Positions 1 through 7,383 of a stretch of 64,000 bases of DNA are shown in pieces. A program made the translations under genes and the position numbers. How positions within the stretch are numbered: position 1 is the first letter of the stretch; the number at the start of each line of letters is the position of its first letter. This DNA comes from UBA6115 sp050953005 (GTDB lineage Bacteria; Bacillota; Clostridia; Christensenellales; Aristaeellaceae). Location of the stretch: positions 124,001-188,000 of the forward strand of contig JBMNLV010000001.1 in assembly GCA_050953005.1 (NCBI GenBank). Direction: 5' to 3'. Under the pieces are notes generated by a model. It made no database searches. It saw nothing but the letters and a program-made list of their open reading frames with translations, and was not told the origin of the DNA.

Positions 1-174
1 CAAGTGATTTGTGCAGAAGGTATCCATCAAAAATTTGCTATTATAGATGAACGTGTTGTGTGGTACGGCAGTATTAATCTGCTAAGTTTTGGGGCATCTC
101 AGGAAAGCATGATGCGTATCATCAGCGGCAGCGTTGCCAGAGCACTTAAAACCAGCATAGGATATGACTTGTGA
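1..174 (+). CDS. Phospholipase-D-like domain protein, C-terminal end (partial)
   Basis: The window opens inside a gene; frame 1 is open to a TGA at 172-174 and gives the last 57 residues. They contain an HKD motif (HQKFAIID followed by VWYGSINLLSFG), the H-x-K-x4-D...G-S-x-N pattern of the phospholipase D superfamily. The tail (SQESMMRI) resembles the ends of bacterial ATPase or helicase proteins that carry a PLD module, some of them in defence islands, but the N-terminal domains lie outside the window. The PLD call is firm; the protein type is a guess. The next 176 bases hold no gene I can support. Confidence 0.7.
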   Translation, partial: QVICAEGIHQKFAIIDERVVWYGSINLLSFGASQESMMRIISGSVARALKTSIGYDL

Positions 175-350
175 TGATAGTCGTTCATAATAATTGAAGG
201 TCAATACGCTACTTGGGCGACACTGATGAACTCTGGGATTAAAACAGGATTTTGTTGAAATGCTGATAGTATTCGGTTTGATACAGGGGACTAATGATAT
301 ACTTGCGAAACTCTAAAAGAGCCTATAAATGTCCTTATAATAATTTCCAT

Positions 351-845
351 CTAAACGATATCTAAAATCCATTGTCTGCCGGTAATGCTTTGAATCACGC
401 TTATCGGCAGATTTTTGATGGTTTCGTATAGCCGCTCTACAACATGTTCCAATGTTTTGAATACTTCATTCCTGAATCTGCGCTTTCGTATCTCTTTCCA
501 TATCTGTTCAATCGGGTTCATTTCCGGGGTGTACGGTGGAATATGAATGATATGAATATTGGTCGGTATCATCAAACTGCCTGACCTGTGCCACATCGCG
601 CCGTCACATACTAACAGTATTTCATCATCAGCATAAGCTTTTGAAAGCTCGTGCAGGAATACATTCATACAATCTGTATTACAGTAGGGCATGATAAGAA
701 AGAAATTCTCGCCATCCCGTTGGTCTACTGCTCCATACACGTATCGGTATTCCCGTATATGGAGACATGGAACAGACGGCCTTACACCTTTGGCACACCA
801 ACAGGCCTTCAGCTTATTGATTCGTCCAAACCCGGCTCGTCAACA
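351..845 (-). pseudogene. IS630-family transposase remnant
   Basis: The readable part encodes the DDE catalytic half: REYRYVYGAVD, then VCDGAMWH, then PPYTPEMNPIEQIWKEIR, which is the classic IS630/DDE_3 ending with the last Asp/Glu region. The frame can be followed upstream past the GTG at 738-740 through GFGRINKLKACWCAKGVRPS up to about position 838. There the expected DEAGFGR is broken: GAC GAG is present but one base is missing before the GCC GGG TTT codons. Upstream (846-1069) the minus strand has only short open stretches and no recognisable DNA-binding domain. The element is therefore 5'-degenerate and frameshifted; I could not find its terminal repeats. Confidence 0.8.
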
Positions 846-1069
846 CTTCGTCTGTTGCCTCGTCACCAGATTTAGATTTTTCTGGTCGATGTGGATAAAG
901 TGTTCTCCTTTCTTGCGTTTCTTGGTATACTTGCAGTGGCTTATGTTACCCCTCCTGATGTGTTTATTGTGATTCCATCTTACAGGGTTCTCATGAGCTT
1001 CTCTGTTTCACTTTATTCTACAACTCGGGGCCCTGATTGGATATCCCTGATTGGATATAGTGAAAACAG

Positions 1070-1098
1070 TTGACAAGCCTTGATAGCTTGGATAAAAT
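1070..1098 (+). promoter_or_regulatory. Sigma-A-type promoter for tRNA-Gly and tuf
   Basis: A perfect -35 TTGACA (1070-1075), 17 bases, then TAAAAT (1093-1098). The tRNA starts 20 bases after the -10, so tRNA and tuf probably form one transcript. Confidence 0.75.
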
Positions 1099-1116
1099 AT
1101 TTAGGGTGTCCGCACT

Positions 1117-1191
<75 letters not shown>

Positions 1192-1296
1192 CAAGCTTTT
1201 TGCGGTTCGCCGCATTAGCAGGAGGCCGGTTTCCCGGCAAACAGCCAGCCGGCTTCTGCCCGGCAAATACCGTAAAATCAGGAGGACAAAACAACC

Positions 1297-2514
1297 ATGG
1301 CAAAACAGAAATTTGAGCGCACCAAGCCGCACGTGAACATCGGCACGATAGGCCATGTTGATCACGGCAAGACAACGCTGACCGCGGCAATAACGATGGT
1401 ACTTGCCAAGGCGGGGCATGCACAGGCGATGGCCTACGATCAGATCGACAAGGCTCCTGAAGAGAAGGCCCGCGGAATCACGATCAATACCTCACACGTG
1501 GAGTATGAGACAGAAAATCGACATTACGCGCACGTGGACTGCCCCGGCCATGCCGACTATGTCAAGAACATGATCACCGGCGCGGCGCAAATGGACGGAG
1601 CGATCCTCCTGGTGTCGGCGCCTGACGGCCCGATGCCCCAGACGCGAGAGCACATCCTGCTGGCCCGCCAGGTCGGCGTGCCGTCGATGGTAGTTTTCAT
1701 GAACAAGATCGACCTGATGGACGACGAGGAGCTGCTTGAGCTGGTAGAGATGGAAGTTCGCGATCTTCTCAACAGCTATGATTTTCCCGGTGATGAGATT
1801 CCGATCACCAAGGGCAGCGCGCTCAAGGCGCTGGAATATATGCAAAAGGACGGTTCTGATCCGCAAAACGCGCCTGAGTGCAAGTGCATTTATGAACTGA
1901 TGGATACAGTGGACAACTATATTCCCACGCCTGCCCGCGCTGTGGACCGCCCCTTCCTGATGCCGGTAGAGGATGTCTTCTCGATCACCGGGCGCGGCAC
2001 CGTAGCGACCGGCCGTGTTGAGCGCGGCGAGGTCAAGGTATCCGACACTGTGGAGATTGTAGGCCTGATGGAGAAGCCGCGCTCTGTCGTAGTGACCGGA
2101 GTTGAGATGTTCCACAAGATGCTTGACAAGGGCCAGGCGGGTGACAACATCGGCGCGCTGCTTCGCGGCGTCCAGCGTACGGAAATCGAGCGTGGCCAGG
2201 TGCTGGCCAAGCCTGGTTCGATCAAGCCGCATACGCACTTTTTCAGCGAAGTGTACGTACTGACCAAGGAGGAAGGCGGCCGCCACACCCCCTTCTTCAA
2301 CGGCTACCGCCCGCAGTTTTACTTCCGTACTACGGACGTGACCGGCTCCATCAAGATGCCTGAAGGCGTTGAGATGGTAATGCCCGGTGACAACGTGCAG
2401 ATGGAAGTCACGCTGATCACGCCCATCGCGATTGAGCAGGGTCTGCGTTTCGCCATCCGCGAGGGTGGCCACACTGTTGGCTCCGGCGCCGTCGCCCGCG
2501 TCATCGAAGACTAA
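1297..2514 (+). CDS. tuf: Elongation factor Tu
   Basis: This 405-residue GTPase delivers aminoacyl-tRNA to the ribosome. The sequence shows the G1 loop GHVDHGKT, switch I with RGITIN, G3 DCPGHADY, G4 NKID, and domains 2 and 3 to the usual ending GAVARVIED. The length is slightly above the usual 394-400 because of an insert (about residues 183-200, KDGSDPQNAPECKC) after the G5 region. The start ATG is preceded by AGGAGG at a good distance. It is probably co-transcribed with the upstream tRNA-Gly, whereas in most Clostridia tuf lies in the str operon after fusA. An imperfect GGGGCTGTAG...TACGGCCCC hairpin follows 17 bases downstream, but that hairpin is also the left end of an inserted element. 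Confidence 0.98.
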   Translation: MAKQKFERTKPHVNIGTIGHVDHGKTTLTAAITMVLAKAGHAQAMAYDQIDKAPEEKARGITINTSHVEYETENRHYAHVDCPGHADYVKNMITGAAQMDGAILLVSAPDGPMPQTREHILLARQVGVPSMVVFMNKIDLMDDEELLELVEMEVRDLLNSYDFPGDEIPITKGSALKALEYMQKDGSDPQNAPECKCIYELMDTVDNYIPTPARAVDRPFLMPVEDVFSITGRGTVATGRVERGEVKVSDTVEIVGLMEKPRSVVVTGVEMFHKMLDKGQAGDNIGALLRGVQRTEIERGQVLAKPGSIKPHTHFFSEVYVLTKEEGGRHTPFFNGYRPQFYFRTTDVTGSIKMPEGVEMVMPGDNVQMEVTLITPIAIEQGLRFAIREGGHTVGSGAVARVIED

Positions 2515-2531
2515 AAGAATTTATCTTGCAG

Positions 2532-3746
2532 GGGGCTGTAGCAAAACTTACGGCCCCTTAACTAAGGAAAAAAACAGGGCCTGGAAGTAGCGAAAGCAGC
2601 GACACCGGCTCTGTTTTTTAGTAGAATTGATATGTGGAAAACAATAGCCACCAGACACATTATCGTACAGGCGCGCGAAATGTGCAACTAAGAATTGACG
2701 AGGCATTTGCGCATTTGCTGAAAGGATCATTCCGGCGAACGACAGTGTGCGGCTCTTAGATCAAACAGTGGATGAGATGGATTTGAGTTCACTGAGAAAT
2801 GCCTGCAAACGCCTCGGCCGTAAGGCCTCGCAATCAATCCCATCACGCTGCTCAAGGTACTCCTGTATGCCGGCATGGAAGGCATCTACTCCTGCCGGGG
2901 TATAGAAAGCGCCTGCAAACGGGACATCAATTTTATCCGGCTACTCAATGAAAAGAAAGCGCTCAATTATCATGAAATCGCAAGGTTTCGCAACCAGCGG
3001 CTGGCCGGCTGTTCAGAAGCCTTGTTTTATACCCTGGTAAAGCTCCTTGGCGAAAAGGGAGAGATTTGTTAAGAACAACATGGCGTTAAGAGAAAACATG
3101 GCCTACGATTCCTTGTTGGACGAGTATACCTGTCAGCAGGGCAAGAAACTCCAGCTGCAATACGAGGGGATACGCAGAAGCAAAAGCGGGTTTGAAAGTC
3201 AGGTCAGTTACTATGAGTGTGAAGGCTGTGACGGCTGTCCCGGGAAGAAGCAATGCGCCAGATCCAGGGGGAATCGGAAGCTTCAGGTGTCCAAGAGGTT
3301 CATCGCCCAGCGAGCGGAGTCCCTGGCCAGAATTATCAGCGGGAAAGGTATTATGCTGAGGATGAACCGCTCGATCCAGGTTGAGGAAACGTTTTGAGTA
3401 ATCAAGCAGAACTATGCTTTCAGGCAGTTTTTGCTGCGTGTCACAGGAAGGTATCAACAGAAATCTTCCTGATCTCGATGGCCTGCAACATCAACAAATT
3501 GCACGCCAAAATCCAGCAAAACCGAACGGGAACGCAGCAGTTTGAAAAACGGTCGGCTTAAGACCGGAAAAACTGAATAAAGCGGCGCCGGAACCAGAAG
3601 TGGAGAACAGCACTTCCGGTTAGGGTGCGTGGATTGTCGTGAAAACAGAGATAATTGAAAAGAATCAGAGTTAATACGACGCACATTGAAGGGAGAGTTG
3701 GCATAGAAAAAGGGGCTATAGCATTTTTCTATTCTGCTACAGCCCC
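2532..3746 (+). mobile_element. Degenerate IS1182-like insertion sequence with hairpin ends
   Basis: The segment between tuf and rplL is bounded by an inverted repeat: GGGGCTGTAGCA at 2532-2543 and its complement TGCTACAGCCCC at 3735-3746. It encloses a decayed IS1182-type transposase, and its length of 1,215 bases is short for the family. Each end is itself part of a hairpin: the left end pairs with TACGGCCCC (2549-2557), and the right end pairs with GGGGCTATAGCA (3712-3723). No clear target duplication can be read in the flanks. An alternative is that the two hairpins are the native terminators of tuf and rplL and only the middle is foreign. Confidence 0.6.
2729..3561 (+). pseudogene. IS1182-family transposase, frameshifted
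   Basis: Pieces of one transposase lie in successive frames. The first piece (from 2729) reads NDSVRLLDQTVDEMD. After a shift near 2833 comes NPITLLKVLLYAGMEGIYSCRGIE. After another shift near 3060 comes the Cys-rich block YECEGCDGCPGKKQCARS (about 3210-3265) typical of the IS1182 DDE transposase. A stop occurs at 3394-3396 where the FG(x)IK motif should be. The last piece, SMACNINKLHAK, matches the usual C-terminus and ends with TAA at 3559-3561. With at least three disruptions it cannot make an active enzyme. Confidence 0.8.
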
Positions 3747-3751
3747 TTTTT
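3707..3751 (-). terminator. Hairpin after rplL, probable terminator
   Basis: Read on the minus strand: AAAAAGGGGCTGTAGCA, an 11-base loop, then TGCTATAGCCCCTTTTT. This is a 17-bp imperfect stem with a T run, 15 bases past the rplL stop. The A/T runs on both sides would make it bidirectional. It coincides with the right end of the IS1182-like element. Confidence 0.75.
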
Positions 3752-3765
3752 AAGCATGTAAGCCC

Positions 3766-4140
3766 TTACTTGATTTCGACGGTGGCGCCAACTTCTTCAA
3801 ACTGCTTCTTGATCTTCTCGGCATCAGCCTTGGGCAGGCCTTCCTTGATGACCTTGGGAGCAGATTCGACAAATTCCTTAGCTTCCTTCAGGCCGAGGCC
3901 GGAAACGACTTCGCGCACAACCTTGATAACCTTGATCTTTTCGGCGCCGGCGCTGGTCAGTACGACATCAAACTCAGTTTTTTCCTCAACCGGAGCAGCG
4001 GCGGCTACGGCGACGGGAGCGGCTGCGGCGACAGGGGCAGCGGCGGAGACGCCGAATTTTTCTTCAAGTGCCTTAACCAGTTCAGCAAGCTCTAGCACGG
4101 TCATAGATTCAATTGCAGACATGATTTCTTCGCGGTTCAT
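3766..4140 (-). CDS. rplL: Ribosomal protein L7/L12
   Basis: The acidic stalk protein of the 50S subunit that recruits translation factors; 124 residues. It has the N-terminal dimerisation helix (EIMSAIESMTVLELAELVKAL), an Ala/Pro/Val-rich hinge, and the conserved C-terminal domain (EKTEFDVVL, KIKVIKVVRE, GLGLKEAKEFVE, AEKIKKQFEEVGATVEIK). I place the start at the ATG ending at 4140 rather than at the in-frame ATG at 4155, because GGAGGA lies 6 bases upstream of the former. It follows rplJ by about 45 bases in the same transcript. No rpoB follows, unlike the usual order. Confidence 0.96.
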   Translation of the reverse strand: MNREEIMSAIESMTVLELAELVKALEEKFGVSAAAPVAAAAPVAVAAAAPVEEKTEFDVVLTSAGAEKIKVIKVVREVVSGLGLKEAKEFVESAPKVIKEGLPKADAEKIKKQFEEVGATVEIK

Positions 4141-4184
4141 TGGGTATTCCTCCATAATTTTCTAATAATGATTAATTGATCCGG

Positions 4185-4733
4185 TTATTCGATGCCTTCT
4201 TTTTGCTTGCGGATAGCATCAACTGCATAGACCAGGGAGCGCAGGATAGCGCTGAGGACGCCAACAAAGTTTGTGACCGGCGCATTCAAGCTGCCCATCA
4301 TCTTGGCAATCAACACCTCACGCGGCGGCAGTTTAGAAAGCGCAATGACAGCGTTGGTGTCTACTACCTTTCCTTCAACAATGCCTGCTTTGATGGTCAT
4401 TTTGTCTGATTTGGTCTGTTCGATAAAATCACTGATGATTTTTGCGGGGGCAACTTCATCTTTCATACCAAAGGCGAAAGCGGAAGGCCCTACCAACAAC
4501 TCATCCAGTTCAGTAATACCTTGGTTGTTGAGAGCGCGCTTCATCAAGGAGTTTTTTAACACGACATAGTCTACGCCGGCTTCGCGGAATTTGACACGCA
4601 ATGCTGTAATTTCTTCTACTGTGATGCCTTTGAAATCGACCATGACCATGCTTTTGGAAGTGTTGAGCCGATCAGTTATTTGAGAGACTTTCAGCACCTT
4701 GTTTTCCAAATTCTTGTTCATCTTTTGTTCCAT
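4185..4733 (-). CDS. rplJ: Ribosomal protein L10
   Basis: The base of the L7/L12 stalk; binds 23S rRNA and L12 dimers; 182 residues, normal length. Conserved segments include VDFKGITVEEITALR near the N-terminus, VVLKNSLMKRAL, and the C-terminal KLPPREVLIAKMMGSLNAPV followed by the helix that binds L12. It is preceded by a structured leader of the L10 autoregulatory type and a strong promoter, so L10 (with L12) probably controls its own translation through that leader. rplK and rplA, the normal upstream neighbours, are not here; rsmA lies upstream instead. Confidence 0.96.
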   Translation of the reverse strand: MEQKMNKNLENKVLKVSQITDRLNTSKSMVMVDFKGITVEEITALRVKFREAGVDYVVLKNSLMKRALNNQGITELDELLVGPSAFAFGMKDEVAPAKIISDFIEQTKSDKMTIKAGIVEGKVVDTNAVIALSKLPPREVLIAKMMGSLNAPVTNFVGVLSAILRSLVYAVDAIRKQKEGIE

Positions 4734-4739
4734 ACTTTT

Positions 4740-4888
4740 TCATTCACCCGCTTTCCGGCTTATACTAAAAGCCCTTGTGATGCTGGCACAAGGGCACTAT
4801 AAACCATGCTCTCGCGCCTCGGCGGGCGGCTTTCGCCATTACGCGCGATACGCGCACCTGCTGTCTTGGGCACCGACTTTCAAAGCCT
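4740..4888 (-). promoter_or_regulatory. Ribosomal protein L10 leader (rplJL autoregulatory mRNA)
   Basis: The transcribed leader ahead of rplJ, on the minus strand, contains GTGCCCAAGACAGCAGGTGCG, GCCGCCCGCCGAGGCGCGAGAG and a stable stem CCCTTGTGCC...CAAGGG just before the gene. This pattern (GCCGAGGC-type internal stem, then a CCTTGTG stem) is typical of the L10 leader to which the L10-L12 complex binds in Bacillota. I identified it by pattern, not by a covariance model. Confidence 0.7.
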
Positions 4889-4893
4889 GTGTA

Positions 4894-4922
4894 AAATTAG
4901 CACAGTATTCAGGAACTGTCAA
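4894..4922 (-). promoter_or_regulatory. Promoter of the rplJ-rplL leader
   Basis: On the minus strand, TTGACA (complement of 4917-4922), 17 bases, then TAATTT (complement of 4894-4899). It is a near-consensus promoter that would start transcription close to 4887. Confidence 0.75.
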
Positions 4923-4931
4923 GCAAAATTT

Positions 4932-4996
4932 TTCCTTTAGTTCCTTTAGTTTCCTTTAGTTTCCGTACAAATGTCTCCTTTAGTTTCCGTACAAAT
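4932..4996. repeat. Short tandem repeats upstream of the rplJ promoter
   Basis: Three successive TTCCTTTAG units (from 4932) run into two 21-base copies of TCCTTTAGTTTCCGTACAAAT at 4952-4972 and 4976-4996, spaced 24 bases. They lie directly upstream of the rplJ promoter and downstream of rsmA. They may be slippage products or binding sites; no hairpin is evident. Confidence 0.75.
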
Positions 4997-5028
4997 TTCT
5001 TCCTCGGATACGGAAATTCAAGAAAGCG

Positions 5029-5874
5029 TTACGATTGTGTTTCTTTTAAGGGTTTTCCCTGTCTTTCGGTCAGCACATCAGACAATGCCACAAAGTCGCG
5101 CACGTTCAAACGCTCGCCGCGGATCTGCTCAGGCAAGCCTGCTGATTGCAGACAGGATACCGCCTGTGCGCGGCGCATGGAAAAAGCGCGCATGAGGTTA
5201 TTGGCCAGCGTCTTGCGCCGCATCACAAAGGCCGCGTGGATCAGAGCGAAAAACATCTCTTCATCCTGTGGCGCCAGCGACACTTGCGGGCGATAGGGAA
5301 TGGTCATAAAGGTGCTGTTCACCTTGGGCGGCGGGGTAAACATGCCGGCGGGCACCTCTACCGCGCGATGCGGAATCCCGCGGTAAGCCGCGAGAACTGC
5401 CAGCGGGCCGTACTCCGGGGTGCCCGGCCGCGCTGTCAGGCGCTGCGCAGCTTCTGCCTGCACCATGACATTGACGCTTCGGATGGGCGCTCGCATGGTA
5501 AAGAGGCGGTGCAAAATGGGCGTTGTCAGATAGTAAGGCAAATTGGCGACCACATGATAGGCACCGTAAGGCGACATCAGTTTCCTCAGATCAGTTTGCA
5601 TGACATCAGCCATAACCAGGCGCACATTTTCCTGATGACCAAATCGCGTCTCCAGCACAGGCAAGAGACGATGATCGATTTCAAGCGTAACTACCTGCTT
5701 GCACCGCTGCGCCAGCACCCAGGTCAAATCACCCCGCCCGGCGCCGATTTCAAGCACCGTATCCCCAGGGCCGACCATGGCGCTGTCCACCAGGCGGTTG
5801 AGCAAAGCCTCATCAAATATAAAATTTTGTCCCAGTGAAATCTTATACTCAAAAGCAGGCAGACCTTGTGTCAT
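5029..5874 (-). CDS. rsmA: 16S rRNA (adenine1518-N6/adenine1519-N6)-dimethyltransferase
   Basis: KsgA-type SAM enzyme that dimethylates two adenines in the 3' hairpin of 16S rRNA during 30S maturation; 281 residues. Visible motifs: SLGQNFIFD, motif I LEIGAGRGDLT, the acidic end of motif II (VTLEID), and motif IV NLPYYLTTPI, which holds the catalytic N-L-P-Y. The C-terminal domain has TPPPKVNSTFM and the RRKTLANNL segment. It overlaps the end of rpe by 4 bases and so probably ends the housekeeping operon. In many Clostridia rsmA sits elsewhere, near rnmV and veg. Confidence 0.96.
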   Translation of the reverse strand: MTQGLPAFEYKISLGQNFIFDEALLNRLVDSAMVGPGDTVLEIGAGRGDLTWVLAQRCKQVVTLEIDHRLLPVLETRFGHQENVRLVMADVMQTDLRKLMSPYGAYHVVANLPYYLTTPILHRLFTMRAPIRSVNVMVQAEAAQRLTARPGTPEYGPLAVLAAYRGIPHRAVEVPAGMFTPPPKVNSTFMTIPYRPQVSLAPQDEEMFFALIHAAFVMRRKTLANNLMRAFSMRRAQAVSCLQSAGLPEQIRGERLNVRDFVALSDVLTERQGKPLKETQS

Positions 5875-6509
5875 GCTTGCTGCACCGCAATCAAAAAAGC
5901 ACGGGGATCAGGCGCTGTGAAAGCCGCCGTGCCCATGACCAGGCGCGTGGCGCCGGCACGCTTGACCATGCCGGCGTTATCCTGCTTTACCCCGCCATCC
6001 ACGCTGAGGACACCCCGGAAACCTGCCCGGCGCAGTTGCCCCATTTTGATCAGGGTATCCTCCATCAGCTTTTGACCGCCAAAACCGGGCTCTACTGACA
6101 TGATCAGCACCAGATCCAATACATCCAGATAGGGCAGCGCCACATCCGCGTCAGTAGCCGGTTTGACGGATAGACCCGCGCGCAGCCCGGCAGCCCTGAT
6201 GGCTTGCAGCAAGGTACGCAGGTCACCCTCGGATTCTGAATGCAGCGTGATCTCATCTGCGCCAGCCTTGATAAAATCATCAAGCATCGTTTCAGGACGG
6301 GAGAGCATCAAATGGACATCCAGACGGATGTCAGGATACTTTTGATGAAGGGCGCTGACCATTGCCGGCCCAAAAGAAATATTGGGCACAAAATGCCCGT
6401 CCATAATATCCAGGTGCAAAAGCGTGATGCCCGCATCCAGCAGGCGATCAACATCGCGTGCGACGTACAGCGGATGGGCCGCCAGGATTGATGGGGCGAT
6501 TTCAATCAT
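5871..6509 (-). CDS. rpe: Ribulose-phosphate 3-epimerase
   Basis: Interconverts ribulose 5-phosphate and xylulose 5-phosphate in the pentose phosphate pathway; 212 residues. TIM-barrel motifs: HLDIMDGHFVPN (metal His and catalytic Asp), VHLM, VEPGFGGQKL and the second Asp in DGGVKQDN, then GT near the C-terminus for the phosphate. I chose the ATG at 6509 (MIEIAPSILA), the family start; the longer frame to 6566 overlaps rsgA and adds a non-conserved extension. The start lies inside the last codons of rsgA, so the two are translationally coupled. It would process ribulose 5-phosphate made by the uronate operon at 32-39 kb. Confidence 0.95.
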   Translation of the reverse strand: MIEIAPSILAAHPLYVARDVDRLLDAGITLLHLDIMDGHFVPNISFGPAMVSALHQKYPDIRLDVHLMLSRPETMLDDFIKAGADEITLHSESEGDLRTLLQAIRAAGLRAGLSVKPATDADVALPYLDVLDLVLIMSVEPGFGGQKLMEDTLIKMGQLRRAGFRGVLSVDGGVKQDNAGMVKRAGATRLVMGTAAFTAPDPRAFLIAVQQA

Positions 6510-7383
6510 ATCGATTACTCCATTTCTCTTTTTGCTCGGACAACAGCTGACGGTATCGCGCAACACGTCCGCCGTTTATCCGGCCTGTTACCAGCGCCTC
6601 TTCCACCGCACAACCCGGCTCTTGATCATGCATGCAAACTTCGAAACGACAATGCGGCTGCAACGGGATAAATTCCGGGTAGACTTCACGCAGTCGCTCA
6701 GGTTCCAGCTGCGCGGGCAATTCCAGCAGGCTGAAGCCCGGGGTGTCCAGTACCTCCAGGCCCTGGTGTTCAATCAGGCTGATGTGACGGGTAGTCTGCC
6801 GGCCGCGCCTGGTTCTGTGGCTGACCGCGCCTGTCTCCAGATCCAGTCCGGTCAGGGATGAAATCAAAGTACTCTTTCCTACACCGGACTGCCCGGCAAA
6901 ACAATTGATGTGACCCCTCATGGCAGCGCGCAGCGTCTCAAGCCCGATCCCCTCAAGCGCGCTGAGCGCCAGCACCTGTACACCGGCAGGCGCATACGCT
7001 TCCTGCAGTTCCAGGGACAGGGACGCATCCAAATCAGACTTGTTAACGACCATCAGCGCTTTTATGTCCTGACGGAAAGCAAAGACCAGCAGCTTGTCCG
7101 CCAGCATCAAATCCGGTAGCGGCTCACTGGCCAGGGTAATAATCAGCTGCGTGATATTTGCAACGGGCGGCCGCAAACTGACTGAACGGCGCGGCAGAAC
7201 CTCTTCCAGCCAGCCATGCTCCTCCAGTTGGCCGGGAATGAAAAGCACCTCATCCCCTACCAGCGGCCTGATTCCCTCACGGCGGAAACGATTTTTTGCG
7301 CGAAGGACATAACTCTGTCCCTGTGTGTCCCGAACTGTGTACAATCCGCCTCGGCCTTCAATAATACGGCCCCGCAAGTTCAT
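6502..7383 (-). CDS. rsgA: Ribosome small subunit-dependent GTPase A
   Basis: Circularly permuted GTPase that checks late 30S assembly; 293 residues. An N-terminal OB fold comes first, then the G motifs in permuted order: NKSD (G4), GQSGVGKST (G1), a switch with TTRH, and DTPGF (G3). The C-terminal zinc knuckle is visible as HCRF..C.H..EPGCAV. It overlaps prkC at its start by 4 bases. The prkC-rsgA-rpe order is characteristic of Bacillota. Confidence 0.96.
   Translation of the reverse strand: MNLRGRIIEGRGGLYTVRDTQGQSYVLRAKNRFRREGIRPLVGDEVLFIPGQLEEHGWLEEVLPRRSVSLRPPVANITQLIITLASEPLPDLMLADKLLVFAFRQDIKALMVVNKSDLDASLSLELQEAYAPAGVQVLALSALEGIGLETLRAAMRGHINCFAGQSGVGKSTLISSLTGLDLETGAVSHRTRRGRQTTRHISLIEHQGLEVLDTPGFSLLELPAQLEPERLREVYPEFIPLQPHCRFEVCMHDQEPGCAVEEALVTGRINGGRVARYRQLLSEQKEKWSNRYD

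Noticed and set aside
1192..1296. Riboswitch or attenuator between tRNA-Gly and tuf
   Set aside because: Only small GC hairpins are visible, with no recognised aptamer pattern.
1492..2472. 326-codon open frame on the minus strand
   Set aside because: Lies wholly within tuf on the other strand; composition is a shadow of tuf codon use, no family features.
2532..2557. Dedicated intrinsic terminator of tuf
   Set aside because: A hairpin exists but lacks a T run and matches the inverted-repeat end of the element, so I do not call it a terminator on its own.
2875..3397. Two separate small genes after tuf
   Set aside because: Both are pieces of one decayed IS1182-type transposase in different frames.
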